A DNA stretch of 64,000 nt from Clostridium sp. NkU-1 (GTDB taxonomy: Bacteria; Bacillota_A; Clostridia; Lachnospirales; Lachnospiraceae). The stretch is from positions 1 to 64,000 of the forward strand of contig BBDR01000005.1 in NCBI GenBank assembly GCA_001312405.1, in the 5' to 3' direction. Both the position numbers and the translations under genes were made by a program. Shown one piece after another: positions 53,838-63,556 of this stretch. The notes beneath the pieces were generated by a model. The model made no database searches. It saw only the letters and a list, made by a program, of their open reading frames with translations, and was not told the DNA's origin. Numbering within the stretch: position 1 is the stretch's first letter; each line of letters opens with the position of its first letter.

Positions 53838-55745
53838 TTAAGCCATCCCTCCTATTATCAGTATGACACCGCCGACTAACATTGCAGCAGCTATGACATC
53901 ACTCCACATGGATAATCTCTTAGGTCCAAAATAATCATCCATATACCAGTTGCGCAGTTCCATCTTTTGCTTTTCTTCCATGGCTCCATAGAACGTTTCG
54001 TTATCCCCGGTGTTTTCTCCTGCCATATAAACCGGAACTCTTCTCCTTTTATCATTTTTATAAATCGGAATAAAACTGATAGGCAGAAGGATGAGCATGC
54101 TCAGCATGCACAGCATCAGCTTGATGTCACTTGCTCCAATGGGGATCAAAGCCTGTCTGCCAAAGACCTCCGTCAGATAAGGAATCAGGGCATATTTCGA
54201 TATCAGCGGAAAGGTAAAGCAGGACACCACTACCATTGCCGCAAGTATTGTAATGGGAATCTCCTCATCCAGATGAAATTTGCTCTCACTCTGCTGTTTC
54301 ATATTTGCCCTAGAAACCAGTTTTCCCATCCACTTTGTCCAATAAAACAATGTGGCAGCACTGCCATAAGCCAGAATAATAACAATGATAATGTTATTGG
54401 AATCAATGAACGCCTTCATAGCGACCCATTTTGATATCAGCATTCCAAATGGGGCAAGAAACATGCCTGCAATACCGATCATCATGTAAAGCGCAAGTTT
54501 TTTTGAAATCCCAAGAAGGACATCCATATTTTCTACATCCCGGTTCCCGATCTGATGCTCGATGGAACCAACTGATATAAAAAGCAGGGATTTGGACACT
54601 GCATGGAATATGATCAAAAGGATGGCAGCCCATAAGGATTCCTGGGTTCCGATGCTGGCGCATATTACAATGAGGCCAAGGTTCGCCAGGGTGGAATAGG
54701 CTAAAATCTTCTTGGCATCGCTTTGTGAAATAGCCATCAGGGAACAGGCCAGAAAGGTTATTCCTCCCACAAAGGTTACGGTTCTTCCCACAGGATTCGC
54801 TCCCAACAGGGGGGCAAGACGAAGGATTAAATACACACCGGCTTTAACCATGGTAGCGGAATGCAGCAATGCGGAAGAAGGAGTGGGCGCCACCATCGCT
54901 CCAAGAAGCCAGGAGGAAAACGGCAGCTGGGCCGATTTGGTCAGCGCGGCCAGGGACAGGAAAAATACGGGGATCATCATAGCTGCTTCCTGCTTCATGG
55001 AAGTAACCACCGACAATTCCAGGGTATTGTAATAAATGCCGATGAAAATGATCCCAGCCGCAAAAGCAACTCCGCCTCCCAGATTGATCACCAGGGCGCG
55101 GAAGGCATTATTTCTGGCTTCCTTTGTCCTGGTATAGCCGATCAGCAGGAAGGAGCAAAGCGTCGTCAGCTCCCAGCAAAAATACATCCATGTGAGATCA
55201 TTGCTCAATACGATTCCAAACATGGCAGAAAGGAATAAAAATAGAACTGCGAAGAAGAAGCTTTTCCTTTCTTTATATTCCTTGTGGTGGATATGATAAG
55301 TCTTCATATATCCCACCGCATAAATACAAATCAGGCTTCCTACCAGTCCAATAACCAATACCATGATCGCTGTCAGTTTGTCGAAAATCATGGCATGTTC
55401 TACTTCAATTTTATTTTTTTACCGTAAATTCAAAGCAGAGCATTGCTGCCGTCTGTACAAACGATAAAACTGAAACAACATACTTTTTATACCGGATACC
55501 AAGGGAAATCACATACACTGCCACTGCTGTCTCTGTAATTGCCATGATTACTTCAATCGCTTTTTCCAGGCGGAAGGACAAAGCGATTCCACTCTTAAAA
55601 TATAACCCTACAACTGCCAAAGTCAAAACAGCCGTACCTGCGGCACTTACCCTGACAATCATATCCCTTACTCCATCATTCTAACCAGAAAGATTCCTAA
55701 CGCCGCAGCTAGTGGAAATAAAATTAATACTGTAATCGCACCCAT
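53838..55745 (-). CDS. echA: Ech hydrogenase ion-pumping subunit EchA (frameshifted)
   Basis: About 636 residues, NuoL/Mrp antiporter-like, with some 15 transmembrane helices. It shows WELTTLCSFLLIGYTR, the helix GAMVAPTPSSALLHSATMVKAGVYL and the lysine and histidine residues of the antiporter channel. It couples ferredoxin-driven H2 evolution to proton or sodium export. True start MGAITVLILFPLAAALG at 55745; the frame breaks near 55668 (MME-RDMIVRVSAAG) and at 55414-55420 (T7 on the plus strand; six joins FTVKNKIEVEHAMIFD). First gene of the 12-gene cluster, behind a consensus promoter. Confidence 0.93.
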
Positions 55746-55866
55746 ACATTCATCACCCTGTTTTTGTTTTATTATATCTGTCATAATCAAGAACAAAAAA
55801 ATCAACAACACCGTCAAAATTCTCTAATTGAATGACCTTTTTTGCATCATTGATTAATTCGTGCTC

Positions 55867-55894
55867 ATTATATCACACTAAAAGTGGTTGTCAA
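55867..55894 (-). promoter_or_regulatory. ech-hyp operon promoter
   Basis: Minus strand TTGACA (55894-55889), 16-bp spacer, TATAAT (55872-55867); both boxes are perfect consensus. Start near 55860, giving a 115-nt leader before echA. Confidence 0.85.
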
Positions 55895-55903
55895 TGTTTT
55901 GTT

Positions 55904-55922
55904 TTGTGTACAATTTACACAA
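55904..55922. promoter_or_regulatory. Candidate operator upstream of the ech promoter
   Basis: Perfect 7-bp inverted repeat TTGTGTA-CAATT-TACACAA, centred about 53 bp upstream of the predicted start. Resembles a Rex site (TTGTG...CACAA) but with 9 instead of 8 bases between the half-sites. Confidence 0.4.
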
Positions 55923-56315
55923 TTTTTACATCAAAAAGCAGAACATAAAAAAATCAATTCATAAAAAAAGAGAGAACTCCCCATAAAACAGGATGAAACG
56001 GGAAAACACAGGAACATACCATGTATTTTGCAAATATATACAGTTTCTTAACAAGTTTACAGGAAAGATACACAACATCTTAACGAGGCTTTCATTTCTT
56101 TACAGGGAATCATGATGTGAAGAAACTGTTAAATTAATGAAGGCCAGCCGTAAAACCGGTAATGTCACTAATTTAAACGCTTATTAAACCAATAGCTAAT
56201 AAGAAATGGGGGATCTTCCTTGATTCGGTAAAAAAGAGGAGCAAGAATTTTATTTTTTTATTTTAAAACGAAATTTTTGTGGTAAAATAAAATAAACGAC
56301 AGAAGGAGGCAGGAT
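55923..56315. other. Intergenic, nothing further recognised
   Basis: Divergent AT-rich region between the ech operon and the DUF1801 gene. No open reading frame or hairpin that I can support; AAGGAGGCAGGAT at 56303 is the ribosome binding site of the next gene. Confidence 0.5.
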
Positions 56316-56867
56316 ATGGAACAGAAACTCCCAGCCACCATTGATGAATACATCGCTGGCCAACGCCCGGAAATACAGCCCATTCTGGGAAAGCTGTACC
56401 AGACCATAAAAGATGCCGCACCGGAGGCAACGGAAAAAAATAAGCTGGGGAATGGCCACATTTTTCTATCACGGAAATCTGGTACATTTCTCCGCAGAGA
56501 AAAAGCATATTGGGTTTCATCCGGCACCGTCCGCCATTATTGCCTTTCAAGAAGATCTGAAGGAATACCGTTACTCAAAGGGCACGGTTCAGTTTCCCTA
56601 TGACAAGCCCCTTCCCCTTTTACTCATAGAAAGAATGGTCCGATTTCGGACAGCCGAACAGGCAGCTCTATTAGAAGAGAAAAAAAGCGGGAAAAACAAA
56701 GGAAAAAACATTGCGGCCCCGCCATCCCATGCCTGATGATGTAATGGCAGAGCTTCAGAAAGAAAATTTAACTGAGGCTTACGAGGCTTGATGAACTGCG
56801 TTCCGGTGATGCCTATATGGGCATGGCTTATTCTCCTAAAAAAAGTACAAAGACCGGCTCTTCCTGA
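56316..56867 (+). CDS. DUF1801/YdhG-like iron chaperone family protein (frameshifted)
   Basis: About 183 residues. The N-terminal 115 residues match the YdhG/Fra-like DUF1801 fold: TIDEYIAGQRPEIQPILGKLYQTI, ISWGMATFFYHG, HIGFHPAPSAI and the FPYDKPLPLLLIERMVRFR tail. A lysine-rich linker follows, then RPRHPMPDDVMAELQK, which resembles the start of a YdeI/OmdA-like segment, and a short tail ending TKTGSS. The frame breaks at 56434-56440 (A7; six gives ATEKISWGMA), near 56710 and near 56785. The C-terminal part may be a decayed second domain. Confidence 0.7.
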
Positions 56868-56880
56868 CCGGTCTTTTTTA
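56850..56880 (+). terminator. Rho-independent terminator
   Basis: AGACCGG/CCGGTCT stem (56851-56857 with 56868-56874) with T6 downstream; overlaps the stop codon of the DUF1801 gene. Confidence 0.85.
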
Positions 56881-56925
56881 ATTCTCGGACCATTTCTTAA
56901 TAATTCTTAATTCCCCTGAATTTCA

Positions 56926-56953
56926 TTGTTATTCTATCCATAAATGATATAAT
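56926..56953 (+). promoter_or_regulatory. Promoter of the dlt-like operon
   Basis: TTGTTA (56926-56931), 16-bp spacer, TATAAT (56948-56953); start near 56960, 33 bp before the response regulator ATG. Confidence 0.7.
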
Positions 56954-56992
56954 TCTTCATATTAAAATAATAGAAAAGGAGGCTGCAGTTCC

Positions 56993-57706
56993 ATGAATAT
57001 ATCACAGCAGATACTGGTAGTGGATGACGATGCAGACATCCGGGAGGTCCTTCGCATTCATTTGGAAAACAATGGCTATTCCGTATGGCCAGCAGCAAAT
57101 GGAAATGATGCGGTCGCAGCCGTCACAGGCAATCCTGATATTGATCTTATTATTTTAGACATCATGATGCCCGGCTTATCAGGAATCGATGCCTGTACCC
57201 AGATCCGCCGGATATCTTCTGCTCCCGTGTTGTTTTTGACCGCAAAATCAAAGGAAAGCGATAAAAGGCTGGCTTATGAAAACGGGGGCGACGATTATCT
57301 TGTAAAACCATTTTCACAGGCGGAGCTGCTCATGAAGGTCCGGTCTCTTTTAAGAAGATATGTTGTCTATAAAGGGAAAGGAGCCCCCCTCTCCGGCATT
57401 TCTGAAATCCGCCTGCAGGATATCCTGATCGACACAGCAGGCCATTTTGTTTACCGGGAAAATCAAAAAATTGAGCTTACGGACACAGAATTCCAGGTTT
57501 TGATGTATCTGGTCCGGAACAGGGGAAAAGCCAAAGACGCACAGGCGATCTACGAGGGCGTATGGAACGATAAGTTCCTCCCTTCTTCCACCAATACGGT
57601 CATGGTACACATTTTAAAGCTCAGGAAAAAACTGGAACTGGATTTTAATAATCCTGCCATCATACGAACCGTTTGGGGAAAGGGCTATCAGATCGATGAA
57701 GCATAA
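56993..57706 (+). CDS. OmpR/VanR-type response regulator
   Basis: 237 residues. REC domain with VVDDDADIRE, phospho-acceptor in LIILDIMMPG, the TAK switch and GGDDYLVKPF; C-terminal winged helix LTDTEFQVLMYLVRN...IIRTVWGKGYQID. It heads the operon and overlaps the kinase gene by 11 nt. It probably senses envelope stress and controls the downstream envelope-modification genes (inference). AAAGGAGGCTGCAGTTCC site. Confidence 0.93.
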   Translation: MNISQQILVVDDDADIREVLRIHLENNGYSVWPAANGNDAVAAVTGNPDIDLIILDIMMPGLSGIDACTQIRRISSAPVLFLTAKSKESDKRLAYENGGDDYLVKPFSQAELLMKVRSLLRRYVVYKGKGAPLSGISEIRLQDILIDTAGHFVYRENQKIELTDTEFQVLMYLVRNRGKAKDAQAIYEGVWNDKFLPSSTNTVMVHILKLRKKLELDFNNPAIIRTVWGKGYQIDEA

Positions 57707-59016
57707 ATGGATCTCATCTTTGCGGTATAAACAAATATTTGTATTGATCTTCGGAGCGGTCATCAGCTTTGGGATGTACTTTGCCGCCCTGGCCTTTGGC
57801 GATTATCTGGTGTCCAGGAACCATATGAATGAAGATGCCGCCTGGAAACGGCTGACCAATTATCAAAACTCTTTTGAAAATTACATTAATAAATACCATG
57901 TATCCGTGAAAAACGTAAGGTCCATTTCCAAATGGGTGAAGAACCATAAATACGTTTACGTGACCATTTTTAACGGCGATGAGATCATCTACGAATCCGG
58001 CTTCTGGAATGATGCCTACACGTCCTATGAGCCACCGGTTCCATTGAGGAAAACATCAGGGAGGCCACGCGGGATATCAGATTCAGCGACGGCATTTATT
58101 CTGTATCCATCATCGATTCTTCGGAAATAAAATGGTATAACCTGGTATTCTATGTTTCATGGGGAGTTTTTTTTCCTGTTTCTGTTTGTAATCCTGATCA
58201 TCTATAACCACCGGATCATCGCAAGAATCATGCTTCTGTCAAAAGAAGTATCCCTGATTGAAAAAGGGGATTTGGAGCAGCCGATTTATTATAAAGGAAA
58301 TGATGAGATTTCCCTTCTGGCAAGAAACGCGGATAACATGAGAAATTCCATTATTACAAGATATAAAAGCGAAAAGGAAGCCTGGGAGGCAAACAGTGAA
58401 CTGATCACTTCCATATCCCATGACATACGAACGCCTCTTACATCCCTGATCGGCTACCTGGAAATACTGGACTCAAAAAGCTACCATTCGGAAGAACAGC
58501 TTGATAAATACATAAAAAGCTGCAGGGAAAAATCCATTCAGTTAAAAGACTTATCCGACCGGCTGTTCCAGTATTTTCTTGTCTTCGGCAAGGAACGGAT
58601 CTTCATGCAGATGGAGACATTTGATGCAAAGATCCTGCTCCAGCAGCTATTTATGGAGCACGTGTTTGACCTTGGCAATCTTGGATTTGATGTAAAAACT
58701 GAATTTGCAGAACAGCCCTGCAGCATAACTGCTGATATCCAATATTTAAGGCGGTTGTTTGATAACCTGTTTTCCAATGTCAAAAAAATATGCCGGCGGG
58801 GATGGGCCGGTCATTGTTAAAAGCTATATAGACGGCAATGACCTGATCATCACCATTTCCAATGAGATCCGCAAGGACAGCGTGTTTTTGGAAAGCACCA
58901 ACATTGGACTGAAAACCTGCCAGAAAATAGCAGAACAAATGAACGGTACCTTTGAGATACAAAAAAACCGGACAAATTTCAAAGTCCGTATATCGTTTCC
59001 AATGGAACCAGTCTGA
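57696..59016 (+). CDS. Membrane sensor histidine kinase (frameshifted)
   Basis: About 440 residues. TM helix 1 (12-34), extracytoplasmic loop of about 110 residues, TM helix 2 (FLFLFVILIIYN), HAMP, HisKA box SISHDIRTPLTSLIGYLEIL and an ATPase domain with a short N box (NLFSNVKKYA) and GLKTCQKIAEQMNG. The VanS-like layout fits a partner of the preceding regulator. Frame breaks near 58045 and at 58782-58788 (A7; six restores NVKKYAGGDGP). Confidence 0.85.
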
Positions 59017-59030
59017 GAGGAGTAAAACCT

Positions 59031-60533
59031 ATGAGAAACGTACTGGAGTATCTTGAACACTCAGCAAACATCTATCCGGAAAAGATTGCTGCACAAGACC
59101 TGGAAAAAAGCTGCTCCTATAAGGAACTGTTATTAAACGCCAAACGGATCGGCAGCTTTCTTTCCGGTTTTGAATCGCCGGGAAGCCCTGTTGTGGTTTT
59201 TATGGATAAAAGCGTAGAAGCATTGACCGCTTTCATGGGAATTGTATATGCCGGGTGTTTCTATGTCCTGATCAGTCCGGCACAGCCGGCTCCCCGAATC
59301 CGGCAAATTCTTCATGTGCTGAATACAGGTTCCATCATTACCATGAGGAATAACGGGGTCCTGCCGGAAGGCGTGGATTTTTCCAGCAATCTGTTTGATT
59401 ACCATGAGATTGTAAAAAGCGAAATAAAAGAAGAAAACTTGAAGCTGATCCGCAGCCTGTCCCTGGATATAGATCCGCTGTACTGCAACTTTACTTCCGG
59501 TTCCACCGGCGTTCCAAAGGGCGTATTGGTCAGCCACCGGTCAGTCATTGATTTTATGGAATATTTTCCTTCCATGTTTGGCATAACCGGGGAGGATATT
59601 ATCGGAAACCAGGCCCCCTTTGACTTTGATGTGTCTGTTAAGGATATTTATTCCACTCTTAAAGTGGGAGCCACCATGGTCATCATCCCAAAGAAATTAT
59701 TCTCCATTCCCACGGAGCTTCTTGACTTCCTGTGGGAACGCCAGGTAACAACCCTGATCTGGGCGGTTTCCGCTCTGTGCCTGATCACCCAATTAAAGGG
59801 CTTCACCTATAAGGTTCCCTCCAGAATCAATAAGGTCTTATTCAGCGGCGAGGCAATGCCTGTGAAGCATTTAACGATCTGGCAGAAATACCTTCCTGAT
59901 TCACGTTATGTAAACCTGTACGGACCTACGGAAATCACATGCAACTGTACCTACTACCCTGTGGACCGGATATTTGAAGCTCATGAAACCCTTCCCATAG
60001 GAAAGGCATTTCCCAATGAAAAGGTCTTCCTTCTGGATCAGGATGACAAACTGGTCACAGAAAAAGACCGGATTGGAGAGCTTTGCGTATCTGGAACAGC
60101 TCTGGCGTTGGGGTATTATAACAATCCGGAACAGACCAAACGGGCATTTGTCCAGAATCCCCTTAACACGCATTGCCTGGAAACGATTTACCGGACAGGG
60201 GATCTGGCTTTCTATCATGAAAACGGGGAGCTTTGCTTTGCCGGGCGTAAGGACTTCCAGATCAAGCATATGGGACACCGCATTGAATTGGAAGAAATCG
60301 AAACCGTCATAAACAGCTATCCTCTTATTCAGCGGGCCTGCTGCGTCTTTGATGAAGAAAAAAACAGGGTCATTGCATTTTACGTGGGCGATATGGAAGG
60401 AAGGGAAATTTCAGTGGGGCTGAGGGAATCCCTGCCAATTTATATGATTCCATCTGCATTTTATTCCCTTCCGGAATTACCGGTTACTGCAAACGGAAAA
60501 ATGGACAGAAAAAAAATTATTGGAACTATGTAA
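59031..60533 (+). CDS. DltA-like amino acid adenylating enzyme
   Basis: 500 residues of the adenylate-forming (ANL) superfamily. The P-loop FTSGSTGVPKGV, NLYGPTEITCNCTYY, YRTGDLAFYHENGEL and the C-terminal lysine in NGKMDRKKI are all intact. Overall closest to DltA (D-alanine:carrier ligase). It activates an amino acid as AMP ester and loads it on a carrier protein, which is present two genes downstream. The amino acid is not predictable by eye, and the neighbouring decarboxylase argues that it may not be D-alanine. Starts 15 bp after the kinase stop with GAGAGGAGTAAAACC. Confidence 0.85.
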   Translation: MRNVLEYLEHSANIYPEKIAAQDLEKSCSYKELLLNAKRIGSFLSGFESPGSPVVVFMDKSVEALTAFMGIVYAGCFYVLISPAQPAPRIRQILHVLNTGSIITMRNNGVLPEGVDFSSNLFDYHEIVKSEIKEENLKLIRSLSLDIDPLYCNFTSGSTGVPKGVLVSHRSVIDFMEYFPSMFGITGEDIIGNQAPFDFDVSVKDIYSTLKVGATMVIIPKKLFSIPTELLDFLWERQVTTLIWAVSALCLITQLKGFTYKVPSRINKVLFSGEAMPVKHLTIWQKYLPDSRYVNLYGPTEITCNCTYYPVDRIFEAHETLPIGKAFPNEKVFLLDQDDKLVTEKDRIGELCVSGTALALGYYNNPEQTKRAFVQNPLNTHCLETIYRTGDLAFYHENGELCFAGRKDFQIKHMGHRIELEEIETVINSYPLIQRACCVFDEEKNRVIAFYVGDMEGREISVGLRESLPIYMIPSAFYSLPELPVTANGKMDRKKIIGTM

Positions 60534-60545
60534 AGGAAAACGGCC

Positions 60546-61745
60546 ATGAACGAGAAAAAGTTTGAACACGCCATTCATGAATATAAAACTCCCTTCTACA
60601 TTTTTGATACAGATATCCTGGCCATGCAGGTGAGAAAAATCAGAGATGTTCTTGGAGAGGACGTAGAATTATGCTATGCCATGAAGGCCAATCCATTTGT
60701 CATCAAGGATTTAGAAGAAATGGTGGATTCCTTTGAGGTCTGCTCTCCCGGTGAATTCGCCATCTGCGAAAGAGCCGGTATTAACATGGGGAAAGTCGTT
60801 ATGTCTGGCGTACATAAGAGGCCTGAGGACGTGGAATATGCCTTAAAACACTATGGAGATAAGATCATTTATACTGCTGAATCTCTCTCCCACTGGCAGA
60901 TTCTTACTGCTTATTCAGAAAACCTTCGTATCCCCATACGGGTCCTCCTCCGCCTGACCTCTGGAAACCAGTTCGGCATGGATGAAAGCCTGATCCGGCA
61001 AATCATTGCAGGCGGCACCCATGAATTTATAACAATTGAGGGGATCCAGTACTTTTCCGGTACACAAAAGAAATCCATAACGAAACTGGAAAACGAGCTT
61101 CAAATGCTGGACCACTTTTGCCGGGAATTAAACCAGGATCACGGCTTTACCGTCAAAAGACTGGAGTATGGGCCCGGACTTCCCATCTGCTACTTTGAAG
61201 AAGAGAAAAATGAAGAGGAGCAGATGTTAAACGGCCTCGCCGGGGTCATCAAAAAGCTTACCTTCGGCGGCAGGGTCGCATTGGAGATGGGCAGATTCCT
61301 CACTGCTCCCTGTGGTTCTTACGTGACCAGCGTGGTAGATATGAAGATAAACAAAGGAGAGCCTTACTGTATCGTTGATGGCGGTATCCACCAGCTAAAT
61401 TATTATGGGCAAATGCTTGCCATGAAAAAGCCATCCATCCTTCATTTTAATCAACGGGAAGGAGAAAGAAGGGAATGGACGGTCTGCGGCTCTCTTTGCA
61501 CGGTAAATGATGTGCTTGTAAAGCAATGCTCCTTTCAAAACCTTCACACAGGAGACCAGCTCATTTTCCAAAAGACCGGCGCTTATTCGGTAACAGAAGG
61601 CATGTCCTTATTTTTAAGCCGGGATTTGCCTCAGATCCTTCTCTATTCTGCAAAAGAAAATTTCCGTGTTGCAAGACCATACGTTCAAACGGATGTTTTA
61701 AATTATTTTAAACCTAAGGAGACGAAATTATGGAACAATTATTAG
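60546..61745 (+). CDS. Fold-type III PLP-dependent decarboxylase
   Basis: 399 residues of the ornithine/diaminopimelate decarboxylase family. PLP lysine in CYAMKANP; VVMSGVHKRPEDVEYAL; IEGIQYFSGTQ replaces the usual HxGS motif; EMGRFLTAPCGSYV replaces the EPGR phosphate motif; CGSLCTVNDVL carries the active-site cysteine. These variants resemble carrier-linked decarboxylases such as BtrK and exosortase-associated relatives rather than lysine biosynthesis LysA. Its place between the adenylating enzyme and carrier, overlapping the carrier gene by 16 nt, suggests that it decarboxylates the amino acid before or after loading. No typical dlt operon has it. Confidence 0.85.
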   Translation: MNEKKFEHAIHEYKTPFYIFDTDILAMQVRKIRDVLGEDVELCYAMKANPFVIKDLEEMVDSFEVCSPGEFAICERAGINMGKVVMSGVHKRPEDVEYALKHYGDKIIYTAESLSHWQILTAYSENLRIPIRVLLRLTSGNQFGMDESLIRQIIAGGTHEFITIEGIQYFSGTQKKSITKLENELQMLDHFCRELNQDHGFTVKRLEYGPGLPICYFEEEKNEEEQMLNGLAGVIKKLTFGGRVALEMGRFLTAPCGSYVTSVVDMKINKGEPYCIVDGGIHQLNYYGQMLAMKKPSILHFNQREGERREWTVCGSLCTVNDVLVKQCSFQNLHTGDQLIFQKTGAYSVTEGMSLFLSRDLPQILLYSAKENFRVARPYVQTDVLNYFKPKETKLWNNY

Positions 61746-61956
61746 AAATCTTAAATGACATCAACCCAAGTATTGACTACGAAACAGAAACAAGGCTCAT
61801 TGACGGTGGGCTTTTAGACTCATTTTCCATTCTCTCCCTCATCCCGGAGCTTGAAGATGCATTTTGCATCGAGATCACTCCCATAGATATGGTACCCGCT
61901 AATTTTAACTCTGCAAAGGCAATGTGGATATGATCCATCGATTAAAAGAGGAATAA
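61730..61956 (+). CDS. DltC-like acyl carrier protein (frameshifted at end)
   Basis: About 75 residues, acidic four-helix carrier. GGLLDSFSILSLIPELEDAF holds the phosphopantetheine serine (LDS), followed by IEITPIDMVPANFNSAKAMW. One base is missing near 61929; the restored end reads MWDMIHRLKEE. Its ribosome binding site AAGGAGACGAAATT is inside the decarboxylase gene. Accepts the aminoacyl group from the adenylating enzyme. Confidence 0.9.
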
Positions 61957-61959
61957 AGG

Positions 61960-63545
61960 ATGGCTTACAATTCACTCCTGTACCTCTTCATCTTTTTGCC
62001 GGTTGTATTGCTGGCCTACCAGCTTGCGCCCCAAAGCTTCCGTTATAAAGTACTGCTGATTGCCAGTTATGTTTTCTTCCTTTCCTTTAGCGGAAAACTG
62101 CTGGCATATCTGCTTTTTTCTACCCTTTCCATTCACCACATGGGCCTATGGCTTGCTTCCTGCAAAAAAAGACTATATGTCCGCAGCTTACGCCCCGGAA
62201 GATAAAAAGGCAAAAAAAGCTGCCTATGAGGCCAAACGCCGCAGGGTCTTATGGCTTGGAATCGGATTGCAGCTTAGCATTTTATTGATTTTAAAATACT
62301 CTGGTTTCTTTTTTTGAAAACCTCAACCTGGTATTAAAAGCAATATCCTTTCCAAGGCTTCTGCCTTCCATGAAATTCGCCCTGCCCATTGGGATTTCTT
62401 TTTACACCCTGCAGGCGGTTTCGTATCTGATCGATGTTTATTATGAAAAAATAGAGGCTGATGACAATTTAGGCAGACTGGCCTTGTACCTCTCCTTTTT
62501 TCCAACCCTTTTGGAAGGCCCGGTCTGCCGCTATTCTCAGACTGCCAAAGTCCTCTGCCAGGGGAAGCCATTGGAATACAAGAACGTTACCTACGGCCTT
62601 CAGCGGCTGATGTGGGGATTATTTAAAAAACTGGTAATTGCAGACCGTCTTAATCTGCTTGTGGAAACGATCTTTGATACTCCCAATCATTACGGCGGGA
62701 TCATCGCCATTGCCGGAGCCATTTTATATACCTTTCAGCTATATGCGGATTTTTCAGGCTGTATTGACATGACCATCGGTACCGGAGAAATGTTTGGGAT
62801 CACCATACCCGAAAATTTCCGCCAGCCTTTTTTTCTCCAAAACTGCATCGGAATTCTGGAGACGCTGGCATATCACCCTTGGTGCCTGGTTAAAGGATTA
62901 TATTTTTTATCCCATATCCTTAACTAAGTTCGTCAAGAACCTGGGAAAGAAATCCCGGGCTAAATTCGGAAAGCATTTAGGCAGATCATTTCCTCTTCTG
63001 CCGCCCTGTTTGGCGTGTGGATCTTAAACGGGCTGTGGCACGGAACCGGGTGGAATTATATTTTCTTCGGAATGTATTATTTTGTTCTCATTCTATTGGG
63101 GAATCTGCTGGAACCGGCCATTCAAAGGTTGACTAATGCTTTAAGGATCAACCGGAACTCTGCCTTGTACAGAAGCTTTCAAACAGTAAAGCTGCTTGTA
63201 ATCGTGTTTACGGGAGAACTTTTCTTCCGTGCAAATGGCCTGACAGCCGGAATGAATATGTTTCGGTCCATTTTCGCCGGCTTTCACTGGTCAGCGGTCA
63301 CAGACGGCTCCTTGCTTAAGCTTGGACTGTCCCTTCCTGATTTTATTGCCGTATTTTTAGGTTTTATTGCGGTATACACAGTGGGATTGATCCATGAACA
63401 GGGGATCTCCATCCGTGACAGGATTTCCGGCTGGAATATGTTTGCCCGCTGGAGCTTTCTTTACGCTGCTATCCTTCTTATCATTGTTTTGGGAGCTTAC
63501 GGCGACGGATACTTACCTGCAAAACTTATTTATGCCGGATTTTAA
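61960..63545 (+). CDS. MBOAT family O-acyltransferase, DltB-like (frameshifted)
   Basis: About 528 residues, about ten transmembrane helices. Conserved [55 protein letters not shown] and the catalytic His in [12 protein letters not shown]. Related to DltB and AlgI, which move acyl groups across the membrane to an exported polymer. Frame breaks at 62164-62170 (A7), 62309-62315 (T7), 62828-62834 (T7) and near 62984; six-base runs restore all three homopolymer breaks. Starts 3 bp after the carrier stop. Confidence 0.9.
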
Positions 63546-63556
63546 GGGGTGATGAA

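Noticed and set aside
55904..55922. Calling the dyad a definite Rex site
   Set aside because: The spacing between TTGTG and CACAA is 9, not the usual 8, so only a candidate operator is reported.
175..62834. Phase variation or programmed slippage at A7/T7 runs
   Set aside because: The same defect occurs in about twenty unrelated genes including core Ech and Hyp genes, always needing the same correction; a shared sequencing artefact explains this better.
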